DNA from: Pontiellaceae bacterium B12219
GTDB lineage: Bacteria > Verrucomicrobiota > Kiritimatiellia > Kiritimatiellales > Pontiellaceae
Reading direction: 5' to 3'
Assembly: GCA_029432795.1 (NCBI GenBank)
Contig: JARNMJ010000017.1
Span: 1-64,000, forward strand
DNA length: 64,000 bases
The notes under the pieces are model-generated. The model made no database searches. It saw nothing but the letters and a program-made list of their open reading frames with translations, and was not told where the DNA came from. The translations under genes were made by a program, and so were the position numbers. This document shows positions 8,754-16,490 of the stretch, one piece after another (the first letter of the stretch is position 1; every line of letters begins with the position of its first letter).

Positions 8754-10819
8754 TAGAATTTGTAACTCGCAGAGAGCCTGAAATCGCGACCGGGTTCGGG
8801 CAGACCGGAAATGGCACCCAGGCCCGTATTGTAGCCATAGGAGTTGTGTTCGTAATAAAACTTATCGAACACGTTCATCACCGTGAAGGTCAGCGTCAAC
8901 GCATCGTGCGCGGGAGGATTCCAACTGACGTAAACATCCTGTACCCCGAAGCCCGCTTTGTTCGGGTGTCCGGTCGGAAGATCGTCAAGTTCTTCCACAA
9001 AACGTCCGTTCCAGCCGAGCGTAACGCCTTTTGTCGGGAACAGATATTCCAGACGCGTAATCCAGGTGCGGCCGCTTGCAGCACCTAATCCGATATTATC
9101 CTCATTCACCAGCGGCTCGCCGTTCATTTCGGGGAAGGACTCATTCACGCCAATCGAAGCAACAAGCATGTCCCAGTGATAACCGATGGAGCCGGAATAT
9201 CCCGGAATTTTAACATCGTCGAGATTGGTGCGGTTGAGGTAACCGATATAATCCTGAATCTCTTCGTAATACCCTTCCAGGTTGAACTCAAATCCCCCCG
9301 CGCGGCCGTTCAATCCGATTTCATAGTTATAGGCCACTTCCGGATCCGCATTCGGATCGGTTGTTTTCCGGGCATCCCCCACCCACAGGGCTTCCCCCAC
9401 TGTCATGCCGCGAATGGCACGCGCCGCATTGGCATAGATATCCAACTGTTTAATCGGGGAGAAGGTGGCTCCGATGTTGGGGCTGAATCCGTTGCTATCG
9501 ACCTGGATGCCATCGCGATCTTCATAGTTATACTGATCCCAACGCGTCCCGAAACTCAGCAGAAACATCGGATGGATACGCCAGTTATCCTGCAGAAAAG
9601 CACCGTAGACCTGGTCGTTTTCATCGGCACTCGGCCAGGCGGCGAACATGGGACCCAAAGCATTTGAACCGGTCGTGCGGTTTTCAAAACTGACTTTGTC
9701 ATACCGGTAATCAACTCCATACGTTGTGGCATGCCGTCCACCCAGATTAAACTCCGATGTATTACGAAGGTCGAAACCGTAGTTCTGGCCGCCGAGATCG
9801 TAATCGAAATTCATGTTATAGGAGAAAGGAGGTCCCGTCACATACGGGCCATCACTGACCTGCGTGGATTCTGTATCCGTGGTGTAGAGCTTCAGTTCCA
9901 GATTCACTGCATCGTTATCGATCGGATTAAAGTTATACCCGAAGGTCGCCGTCTGGCGGAGCATTTCCATATCGATCACCGGGTTGGGAAGTACCGGGTG
10001 AGTAATATCACCAACAAAATTGGGGCGGATTCGACGGTCGCCCGCATCGCGATAAACTTCATAACTGGCGTCGTAGGAGTGATCATCCCCGAACCGTCCG
10101 TCTGCCGACAGATACAGCGAATCAACGGTGGTCGCCGTATCCGGCACCACAATCCCGCCTCCGGCCTCATAGTCGCCGATATCGTATCGGGAATAGAGCG
10201 CCAGCAGATTCAGCGTTTCGTGAACAGATCCGAACAGACCGGCCGTGGCTTTGTACCCTTCGCCGTTTGAATAATATCCGCCTTTACCGAATGCGCCGAG
10301 GCTCTGCCCCGGATCCAGCAGATCGGAAGCGTTTTTATATCCAAACTGAATGGACCCGCCCAACGCCCCCGGCCCGTAAGTGGCCGCGCCGGCCCCGGAT
10401 TCAACGGTCACCGTTTTAAGCATCTCAGGATCGAGCATGATGCGGGCCTGGTGGTGATAAATCTGAGCGGTTTGCGGAGCTCCGTTGATCTGCACATTCA
10501 GCATGGTGTCTTCCAAACCGCGTACATAAATTTTCTGCGCGGAAGGAATGCCGCCGCCTCCCACCGAAATTTCCGGATCCACCCGGAAAACATCCCCCAG
10601 CGTGGAAGCCTGAATATCCTGAATAAACCGATCGTCAATCACACTGACGGTCCGCACTTCGTCCATCTCCTGCGGAATAACCTGCACCGTTTCTTCCGCT
10701 GTGATATTCGCTTCCACCTCTGCATTTATATTGGTTTCACTTTCGGCAAAGGCCTGGAATGCAAAGCTGAATGCCAAAGCTGACACCCACCCTGAACGCA
10801 CCTTGAATGTATTGTTCAT
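8753..10819 (-). CDS. TonB-dependent outer-membrane receptor
   Basis: A 688-residue TonB-dependent receptor, first gene of the operon. The signal peptide (residues 1-24, ending A-F-A) is followed by a plug domain with V-R-G-L-E-D and GPGALGGSIQFGYKN, then a 22-strand-type barrel ending in a C-terminal phenylalanine (LSASYKF), the outer-membrane insertion signature. A TonB-box-like stretch EETVQVIPQ lies near residues 40-48. The start at 10819 has AGGAG about 8 bases upstream; the open frame to 10939 lacks one. It imports a ferric siderophore or similar metal chelate, inferred from the FecB-like lipoprotein and FecCD pair downstream. Confidence 0.9.
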   Translation of the reverse strand: MNNTFKVRSGWVSALAFSFAFQAFAESETNINAEVEANITAEETVQVIPQEMDEVRTVSVIDDRFIQDIQASTLGDVFRVDPEISVGGGGIPSAQKIYVRGLEDTMLNVQINGAPQTAQIYHHQARIMLDPEMLKTVTVESGAGAATYGPGALGGSIQFGYKNASDLLDPGQSLGAFGKGGYYSNGEGYKATAGLFGSVHETLNLLALYSRYDIGDYEAGGGIVVPDTATTVDSLYLSADGRFGDDHSYDASYEVYRDAGDRRIRPNFVGDITHPVLPNPVIDMEMLRQTATFGYNFNPIDNDAVNLELKLYTTDTESTQVSDGPYVTGPPFSYNMNFDYDLGGQNYGFDLRNTSEFNLGGRHATTYGVDYRYDKVSFENRTTGSNALGPMFAAWPSADENDQVYGAFLQDNWRIHPMFLLSFGTRWDQYNYEDRDGIQVDSNGFSPNIGATFSPIKQLDIYANAARAIRGMTVGEALWVGDARKTTDPNADPEVAYNYEIGLNGRAGGFEFNLEGYYEEIQDYIGYLNRTNLDDVKIPGYSGSIGYHWDMLVASIGVNESFPEMNGEPLVNEDNIGLGAASGRTWITRLEYLFPTKGVTLGWNGRFVEELDDLPTGHPNKAGFGVQDVYVSWNPPAHDALTLTFTVMNVFDKFYYEHNSYGYNTGLGAISGLPEPGRDFRLSASYKF

Positions 10820-11389
10820 TTCAACTCCTGTTAACTGGTTATGAATAAATTCAGAATCCATGCCGGGCCACCCGGCCAAAGTCTCTGAATGAAAGCCGGA
10901 AACATGAGAGGGCTCCCCCATGCAGAACCATGAATACAATGTGCCGATTCATACGGTTCTGATTCCGGAAAAAGTGATTTTCTGCTGCGACCGTTCGGTC
11001 GAAAAGAGGGATACAGCTATTCGGAAGGCGGTCGAAAGCGAACCGGGAAAACATCCCGTGTTCAGCAAAGAGGGCCTGAATCGTGTTTTTTAAAAAGTCG
11101 AGTCCTGTCAGCATGTCTAATGATCAGCCTGATCAACAACCGGAAGATGTTCTCCCGGATCAATTCAGCTTTATTCGGCATTTTACTCCGTCGCGGAGTC
11201 GCGAATACCGATTCAATTAACAACGCCTTCAGGACCACCCTGACAGGTTTTACGCGGGAAATTTCAGTGAATTCAAAATTCACTCCTGCCCCGCTTTAGG
11301 GTCGCCTAACTTATTCAAGAGAAAAGTTAAGTCAACTGCATTTTATGCGAATCTGCTTACGCTGATTCATTCTGAAAAGAGGAACAGTT
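10820..11389 (-). promoter_or_regulatory. Long leader and promoter region of the iron operon
   Basis: 570 bases without a convincing gene. On the minus strand a possible promoter has TTGACT at 11335-11330 and TAAGTT at 11313-11308 (16-bp spacing, weak -10), flanked by an inverted TAACTT/AAGTTA pair. Two hairpins follow in the leader: ACTCCG-TCG-CGGAGT with outer ATTCG/CGAAT arms (11173-11206), and a 14-bp palindrome CGACCGTTCGGTCG (10988-11001) that could be a regulator site. Short open frames at 10851-11114 and 11062-11283 have no family resemblance. I found no cobalamin-riboswitch box (GCCACTG). Confidence 0.4.
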
Positions 11390-12115
11390 CTAGTGATTAA
11401 AATTTTCCTGCCGGATTTTTGCGCGGTCAATCCCCTGCTCCACAAAACGATCCGCCATGCCTTCGATAAACCGTTCGGAACCACTGACAAAATAATAGGC
11501 CTCCGGATGTTCCCGCACCGTACGTTCCACCACTTCGGGTACATCCTTTCGGGTAATATGGATCTGCGGACTTTGATACGTCTCAAAATCTTTTTTATAG
11601 AGATAATTTCGCCCAACGTGAATCAGCGACCAGGAATAGTTCAGCTTGCGTAGCTCAATGTCCCGGATAAGCGACCGGAACGGTGTAATTCCAATTCCGC
11701 CGGCCACAAAGACCAACTCTGCTCCCTCCGGAATTTCGTCCAGAGTAAACTCCCCATCCACATGAAAAATGCGAACTTCATCGCCTACCGAAACCTCTGA
11801 AAACCGTTTTTTGAACTGGCTTTGAGAAGCCACGCTCATGGAAAATAGCAGCTCATCATCCAAAGGAGATGAAGCAACCGACATGTGACGCGCGGTTGCC
11901 TTGCTGATTGATTCTTCCGGCGCTACCAAGTGGAAATACTGCCCCGCAACAAAGTTAACCTCATCAGTAGGCTTCAACCAGTAACTATAGGTCTGGTCAT
12001 ACTCGTGATCGATTCGACTCACCGTCAATATCTGAGCAATTAAACCAGGCGGATCATTGTATTTTGTTGTCGTTGAACTCATGCGGGACACTGATCCACA
12101 GAGCGGATCTTTCAT
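11390..12115 (-). CDS. FAD/NAD(P)-binding ferredoxin-reductase-like protein
   Basis: An oxidoreductase of about 241 residues in the ferredoxin-NADP reductase superfamily. The FAD domain has the R-H-M-S-V-A-S-S flavin motif and the GQYFHLV strand; the NAD(P) domain has VFVAGGIGITPFRSLIRD. There is no 2Fe-2S or globin domain, so it is a stand-alone reductase module. The start is uncertain: ATG at 12115 and ATG at 12082 are both possible and neither has a clear ribosome site. It is transcribed in the same direction as the iron operon, which starts about 570 bases downstream. Ferric-siderophore reduction is a plausible role but is inference from position. Confidence 0.8.
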   Translation of the reverse strand: MKDPLCGSVSRMSSTTTKYNDPPGLIAQILTVSRIDHEYDQTYSYWLKPTDEVNFVAGQYFHLVAPEESISKATARHMSVASSPLDDELLFSMSVASQSQFKKRFSEVSVGDEVRIFHVDGEFTLDEIPEGAELVFVAGGIGITPFRSLIRDIELRKLNYSWSLIHVGRNYLYKKDFETYQSPQIHITRKDVPEVVERTVREHPEAYYFVSGSERFIEGMADRFVEQGIDRAKIRQENFNH

Positions 12116-12271
12116 CAATTTTTTTTAATGAAAAATAGATCATCCATAACCGCATCGATTTAGAGTCCGTATATACAGATCACTTTTCCACAATGAGTTA
12201 ACCAAGATACTCCACAGAAAAATCCAAGCCCTTACAAACCGGCATAAAAGCCTGTTCATTCCAATTTAATT

Positions 12272-14014
12272 TCATTCGATCCGTATTCGAAGGCTGACAA
12301 ACAAGGCTGGCAGATCAGCTGCGAAAACATAATTTGTGACGTGCCCGAAGCCATCGGCACTTTCACTGATTCCAACCGTTACCGTGCCGTTCGTGGTCCA
12401 GCCGCCTGCAACAAGATTGGTAGAGGTTTCAAGATAGTAGTTCAGTCCGCGCACAGCTGCATCGCTGCGGCGGCGATAGACATATTCATACTCATCGACT
12501 GCAAAATAAGGTAGAATCGCTGCATCGTTAGAATGGGTCGGGTTTCCGCCCAGTGCATATTCCGTTAGATTATCGAGCCCGTCCGCGTCCGGGTCGGCCA
12601 GTAGAGCGGCACTGCTACCGCTAAGCTCAAACTCCGCCAACCAACGATCGTACAGCGTTGCTTCAGGAAGCTGCTCCACCCAGATCACGCTTTGGCCAAA
12701 CTGCGATCCGTTGTCGAGGTTGTCCCAATAGAGGGTGGCGGTGTCGTTGACGATTCGGCCGTCGTAACCATTGGTGCTGTAGGTTCCTGCAGCCAATCCG
12801 TTGGTCCAGCTGAGCCTGCCGCTTGCGGCCATGTTTGTGATCGCTTCTGTGACATTGGGATTCCCCCATTGAAGCAGCGCTTTTTCGAGGAGAACCGTTC
12901 CGTTGGCAAGTTGAAATGAAGCGTCAGATGTGCCGAGGATTTGCAGCTCGCCATTAAGCAGATTGCATTCGCCACTGGATGATTCGGCGACACCGATAGC
13001 CAATTGATTTGCTGTAATGCTCCCGCCGGAAAGGTTGATTTGTCCGAAAGATCGGCTGGCGGCTCCAAGTGTGATGGATCCGTCAACCGTAACCGATCCA
13101 CTGTTCATTTGAAGCGTCCCGGACGAATCGGTGTGCCCAATATTCAGCGGACTTCCAATCGTCGTCAACGATCCGCCATTCATGATAAGCAGCCCGTTTG
13201 AGTTGAGTTTGCCGAGGGTGATTCCGCCACTGAGAACACGGACGGTTCCGTCGTCCAGCGTCATCGATCCATTTCCTTCCGCTCCGACATTCAGGGTGCC
13301 GCATTCAAGCAGACCACCCATCACCCGCACACTGCCCGTCGGCGAAAGGGCCCCGTTGTCGAGCTTTGCAATATGCAGTGATCCGGTGATGGAAACGGAC
13401 GATGTGCCGAATAGAATCAGCTCTCCGAAAGAGCCGGCACCCTGGGCAATAATCATCGATTCTTTGATCTGCAGGTCTGAGCTGGCGACATCAACGCGCC
13501 CCGTACTGCTTGCCCGGCTGGCCACGGTGAGCCCGTTAGATCCCAGCAGCATCATCGAGCCCGCATTGGTGATCGTCAGCGCGGCCGTTCCTTCCGGATT
13601 ATTGCCAACCAGAAAAGAGGTGTTGGTGATGGAAGCGGTGGCCGCCTGCCCGATTACGCGGCCGCCATCGATCGTAAAACTCGATAGGCGGTCGTCCGCT
13701 TTGTCGCCCATGCGCAGCGTGTTCAAATGCAAGGTGCCGCCCGATTCAACCTTAACATGAATCGGAACATCGCCAAAGGATTGCAACCACAGTTTATCGG
13801 TTACAGCCGCCGATTGAACCACCACGGTATAAGCATTGGTTTGCCGATCGTGATTGAGAAGTACGGTTGCGTTGGTGTCCGGAAGTCCGCCGGCCCAGTT
13901 CGGGGCATAGTCCCAAACTCCGGAAACATTTCCCTTCCAGGTCGTAAGCCCCAGTGCCGAACTAACGAGGCCGAGACCGCAAATCACCGTGATGAAGATC
14001 CTGTTTTTCTGCAT
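12272..14014 (-). CDS. Secreted beta-solenoid protein with verrucomicrobial-type C-terminus
   Basis: A 580-residue exported protein. The signal peptide spans residues 1-22. Residues about 80-400 are repeated short strands rich in Gly, Ser, Thr and Asn (units like GSLTTIGSPLNIGHTDSSG, about 20-25 residues each), typical of autotransporter-style right-handed beta-helices. Residues about 460-480 form a D-P-D-A-D-G-L-D-N-L-T-E-Y calcium/thrombospondin-3-like motif, followed by a C-terminal domain with YYLETSTNLVAGGWTTNG and FVSLRIRI. No autotransporter barrel is present. The same C-terminal arrangement ends the giant protein at 47601-53611. The role is unknown: cell-surface adhesion or sorting. 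Confidence 0.8.
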   Translation of the reverse strand: MQKNRIFITVICGLGLVSSALGLTTWKGNVSGVWDYAPNWAGGLPDTNATVLLNHDRQTNAYTVVVQSAAVTDKLWLQSFGDVPIHVKVESGGTLHLNTLRMGDKADDRLSSFTIDGGRVIGQAATASITNTSFLVGNNPEGTAALTITNAGSMMLLGSNGLTVASRASSTGRVDVASSDLQIKESMIIAQGAGSFGELILFGTSSVSITGSLHIAKLDNGALSPTGSVRVMGGLLECGTLNVGAEGNGSMTLDDGTVRVLSGGITLGKLNSNGLLIMNGGSLTTIGSPLNIGHTDSSGTLQMNSGSVTVDGSITLGAASRSFGQINLSGGSITANQLAIGVAESSSGECNLLNGELQILGTSDASFQLANGTVLLEKALLQWGNPNVTEAITNMAASGRLSWTNGLAAGTYSTNGYDGRIVNDTATLYWDNLDNGSQFGQSVIWVEQLPEATLYDRWLAEFELSGSSAALLADPDADGLDNLTEYALGGNPTHSNDAAILPYFAVDEYEYVYRRRSDAAVRGLNYYLETSTNLVAGGWTTNGTVTVGISESADGFGHVTNYVFAADLPALFVSLRIRIE

Positions 14015-14035
14015 CCTGTTCCAACTCCCGGGAAA

Positions 14036-14662
14036 CTATCGTCCCAATATTTCATTCACCTGACGCTGCGTCATTTTCTGGGCACGATAGGTTTCGCCCG
14101 AAATGGATTCATAATTCCGGACAAAGGCGTTCAGATGCCTTTCCGAGCCGCCCTTTAGATTTTCGTAAACCGAACGGATGGTTTCATTGCGGGTTCTTTC
14201 CATGGCGATAACCAGATCCTGAATATCAACTTCTTCAATCAAAGCCCCAACAAGGAAAGCGTCCTGTTTTGATGTTGCGCCTCGCGTGACCAGCTCATTG
14301 TAAAGGTTCTGCAACTCAACATTACCGAATACGCCGGCTCCTTCTTTTACGGGATCAGCAAGTCCGTACGCATTGAGCAATCCGAGCACGGCATCCATGT
14401 GGTGCTGCTCCGCACGGGGAATATTGATGAACACACGTTGGTTATAGAGCTCGCCCATCGCGTTATAAACATCACGCGCAAGTTTTTCCTCCTCCCGCAT
14501 CAAGAGCAAGTCGCGGGTTTCATCGGCCGTCAGCGCGGTTGTCGGCGCTGTAGTCGCTACAGAACTGCAACAGCACGAACACGGTTTCGCGAATGCAGTA
14601 AAAGACGTTCCGCTAATCAGAACACCGAGGGTCATAATTCTGAAACCGGTTTTTTTATTCAT
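14036..14662 (-). CDS. DUF2202 ferritin-like protein, copy 1
   Basis: A 208-residue exported DUF2202 protein, a four-helix ferritin-like fold. The signal peptide (about residues 1-25) is followed by an unusual cysteine cluster, C-S-C-C-C-S-S. The core carries the expected acidic/His metal ligands: LLMREEEKLARDVY, AEQHHMDAVLGLLN, GALIEEVDIQDL and E-R-H-L-N-A-F. The start at 14662 has AAGGTGGT upstream. It is a tandem paralogue of the gene at 14740-15351. The family role is not well established; binding of a di-metal centre is inferred from the ligand pattern. Confidence 0.85.
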   Translation of the reverse strand: MNKKTGFRIMTLGVLISGTSFTAFAKPCSCCCSSVATTAPTTALTADETRDLLLMREEEKLARDVYNAMGELYNQRVFINIPRAEQHHMDAVLGLLNAYGLADPVKEGAGVFGNVELQNLYNELVTRGATSKQDAFLVGALIEEVDIQDLVIAMERTRNETIRSVYENLKGGSERHLNAFVRNYESISGETYRAQKMTQRQVNEILGR

Positions 14663-14700
14663 CAGACACACCACCTTAAACACCTTCTGCATTTAAAAAC

Positions 14701-14732
14701 TTCCAATCCTTGGAATTTTCCAAGGATTGGAA
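14701..14732. repeat. Perfect 32-bp palindrome made of two TTCCAA palindromes
   Basis: TTCCAATCCTTGGAA (14701-14715) and its exact reverse complement TTCCAAGGATTGGAA (14718-14732) lie 2 bases apart between the two DUF2202 genes. Each half is itself near-palindromic, so the DNA or RNA can fold as one long stem or two short ones. It sits 8 bases after the stop of copy 2 and about 38 bases ahead of copy 1. Confidence 0.95.
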
Positions 14733-14739
14733 ACTCCTC

Positions 14740-15351
14740 TTAACGACCCAGAATTTCATCCACTTCTTCCTGGGAAATCCATTGGGCCACATAGGTTTCG
14801 CCGGTGATGGATTCAATGTTGCGAACAAAGGCATTCAGATGATTTTCGGAACCGGCCAGCAGACGACCGTATACATTCAGAATGTCCGTTTTATCCGTGC
14901 GGTCCATGGCATCGACAATGTCTTCTATATCCACTTCTTCAATCAAAGCACCGACCATCAATGCATCGAGCTGCGACTGAAGCCCGGTCGTAACGAGTGA
15001 ATCAAACAGCGCCTGCAGGTCCTGATCCGCGAAATAGCCGAATTCCAGCACGGGATCCGCCAGACCGTATGTATTCAGAAGACCGAGCATGGAATCCATG
15101 TGCTTTTGCTCGGCTTGGGAAATAGTATCGAATACCCGATTGCCCCATTCGGCGTAAAGCGTGATGTAGACATCGCGCGCCAGTTTTTCCTCTTCCCGCA
15201 TGAAGAGCAGACCATCCGCTTCCTGCTGCGTCAGTATCGTAACCGGCGTTGGATTATTATTCCCTTTGCCTTTTCCTGCAAACGCGGATTCCAGCATCAC
15301 GCTGGTTGCAATTCCAAATAGCATAAGAGCCAGAGCTGTCCTGTATTTCAT
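14740..15351 (-). CDS. DUF2202 ferritin-like protein, copy 2
   Basis: A 203-residue exported DUF2202 protein. The signal peptide spans residues 1-25 (ending S-A-F-A), then comes a short Gly/Lys/Asn linker (GKGKGNNN). The ferritin-like ligands match copy 1: LLFMREEEKLARDVYITL, AEQKHMDSMLGLLNTYG, GALIEEVDIEDI and ENHLNAFVRN. It lacks the cysteine cluster of copy 1. The two copies share a nearly identical core and ending (E-I-L-G-R), so they are a local duplication. Expression probably runs from this gene into copy 1, with the 32-bp palindrome between them. Confidence 0.85.
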   Translation of the reverse strand: MKYRTALALMLFGIATSVMLESAFAGKGKGNNNPTPVTILTQQEADGLLFMREEEKLARDVYITLYAEWGNRVFDTISQAEQKHMDSMLGLLNTYGLADPVLEFGYFADQDLQALFDSLVTTGLQSQLDALMVGALIEEVDIEDIVDAMDRTDKTDILNVYGRLLAGSENHLNAFVRNIESITGETYVAQWISQEEVDEILGR

Positions 15352-15431
15352 GGGGAGCCTCCTTTGTGTTATGTGTTCCCGTCTTCATAAGGGAGTACAC
15401 CCGCAGCTGAGCTTCCGTCACATCGAGCTGC

Positions 15432-15460
15432 AAAAAAAAAGGAACGCGAACGTTCCCTTT
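15432..15460 (-). terminator. Intrinsic terminator with UUCG-type loop
   Basis: On the minus strand, GGAACG-TTCG-CGTTCC is followed by nine T residues (T-tract at 15440-15432). This is a strong rho-independent terminator, lying between the sigma factor gene and the DUF2202 pair. It should stop transcripts coming from the sigma gene, leaving the DUF2202 genes under a separate promoter or attenuated read-through. Confidence 0.85.
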
Positions 15461-15510
15461 CTAATCATTCTATTGCTCCGGCCGTTAAATATTGAAAATG
15501 CAGGGGATTT

Positions 15511-15598
15511 ATTTTAACCGCAAAAGAACACATAGAACGCAGAATAAGCGAGGCTTGGTTTCCCTGTGTACTTTGCGTTCATTCGCGGTAATAATCCC
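15511..15598. repeat. Inverted pair of AACCGCAAA-type short-period repeats
   Basis: The left arm starts TTTAACCGCAAAAGAACA and includes GAACGCAGAA; the right arm contains CTTTGCGTTCATTCGCGGT. The arms are imperfect reverse complements of about 30 bases with a roughly 9-base period. The same style of sequence (TTAACCACAAAGATACGAAG) occurs at 4138-4165 inside the signal peptide of the TtpC-like gene. No gene was found here. Confidence 0.6.
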
Positions 15599-15619
15599 AA
15601 CATTTTTCTGCCGCATCTA

Positions 15620-16168
15620 TCAGATGCTGCATCTATTTAGCGCAGGTGCCGTCCTGTTTTTTCTGCTGCTTTTTTTCCTGATCGCACGCTTTAGTCTGAT
15701 CCTGTTTTTTATCGCCATCTTCTGAACAGGCCGAACAGGATTTTTTCTGCTGCTGTTTTCCATTTCCATTGCCCGTTCCTTTGGCTTCGGCGCCAGTTGC
15801 GCCAGGGCCTCTTCCAAGGGTTGGAAATCCGGTTCCGTACTGGACGCCAGAACCGCCTGTGCATTTAAACTTTTTTCTTCAGCATCGCGACGACGCGTCC
15901 GTTTGCGAAACAGGTTTTTGGTCTGGTTCGCGCAAATCCGCAGAATCCAGGACCGGAATGCATACTCCGGATTGTACTGTTCCAATTTATTATAGGCCTT
16001 AATGAATGCTTCCTGTGCCATATCTGCCGCGTCCTCCCGATTCCGGGTCATGCCGACAGCCAGACCGAATACCGAATCCTGATGACGTGAAACCAGGAGC
16101 GCAAACGCGCTTCGGTTTCCTTCCAGACTGGCTTTCACCAGCTCCTGGTCTGTCCGTTCCATGGCCAT
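15620..16168 (-). CDS. ECF-type sigma factor lacking region 4
   Basis: A 182-residue protein whose first 95 residues are a good sigma-70 region 2 (AFALLVSRHQDSVFGLA, DMAQEAFIKAYNKL, FRSWILRICANQTKN) with a basic linker after it. The region-4 helix-turn-helix expected after E-E-A-L-A-Q-L-A-P-K is missing; the frame ends in a Lys/Arg-rich tail. The -1 frame over the last 40 codons reads as a Cys/Gln/Lys-rich tail ending D-G-T-C-A-K, and an A-AAA-AAT slippery heptamer (15747-15741) lies where a -1 shift would join them. It may be a truncated regulator, a frameshift product or a decayed gene. The start at 16168 has AGGATAG about 10 bases upstream. Confidence 0.65.
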   Translation of the reverse strand: MAMERTDQELVKASLEGNRSAFALLVSRHQDSVFGLAVGMTRNREDAADMAQEAFIKAYNKLEQYNPEYAFRSWILRICANQTKNLFRKRTRRRDAEEKSLNAQAVLASSTEPDFQPLEEALAQLAPKPKERAMEMENSSRKNPVRPVQKMAIKNRIRLKRAIRKKSSRKNRTAPALNRCSI

Positions 16169-16217
16169 CTTCTATCCTGTATACACACCAACGGTCCGAT
16201 TCGTCACATTCATCAAC

Positions 16218-16232
16218 TTCCAATGATTGGAA
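16218..16232. repeat. TTCCAATGATTGGAA palindrome
   Basis: An intact copy of the dispersed TTCCAA-N3-TTGGAA palindrome in the 322-base divergent region between the sigma factor and the exporter operon. The rest of this region holds the promoter listed next and AT-rich DNA with no other gene seen. Confidence 0.95.
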
Positions 16233-16292
16233 ATCAATTTAGGCCCGTCATCACGACGCAACAACATTAGAACTGTTTTATATTTTAATCTA

Positions 16293-16320
16293 TTGACACA
16301 TTACAATATCTGAATATGTT
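16293..16320 (+). promoter_or_regulatory. Sigma-70-type promoter for the exporter operon
   Basis: A perfect -35 TTGACA (16293-16298) and a -10 TATGTT (16315-16320) with 16-bp spacing lie in an AT-rich stretch. They are about 170 bases ahead of the MMPL exporter start. The leader that follows has no obvious gene. Confidence 0.5.
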
Positions 16321-16490
16321 TATTCCATAAAGCAAACGAACTTTATGCGGGTATAAAAATGCTGTGCATACCCGGCTGCCTGCAGCTGAAAAAGCCGCAC
16401 GCGAAATGAATAGACTTTATATACGGGTTGATTTATACGGATTTAAGAATCCGGAGATTTTGAACGAAGCATCAAGAATCGAGGAACCAA

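Noticed and set aside
10851-11283. Two short open frames (87 and 73 codons) before the receptor gene
   Set aside because: No ribosome site, no protein-like composition, no family; better explained as leader.
10820-11389. Cobalamin riboswitch for the receptor operon
   Set aside because: No B12 box (GCCACTG) or characteristic stems found; the binding lipoprotein looks siderophore-like.
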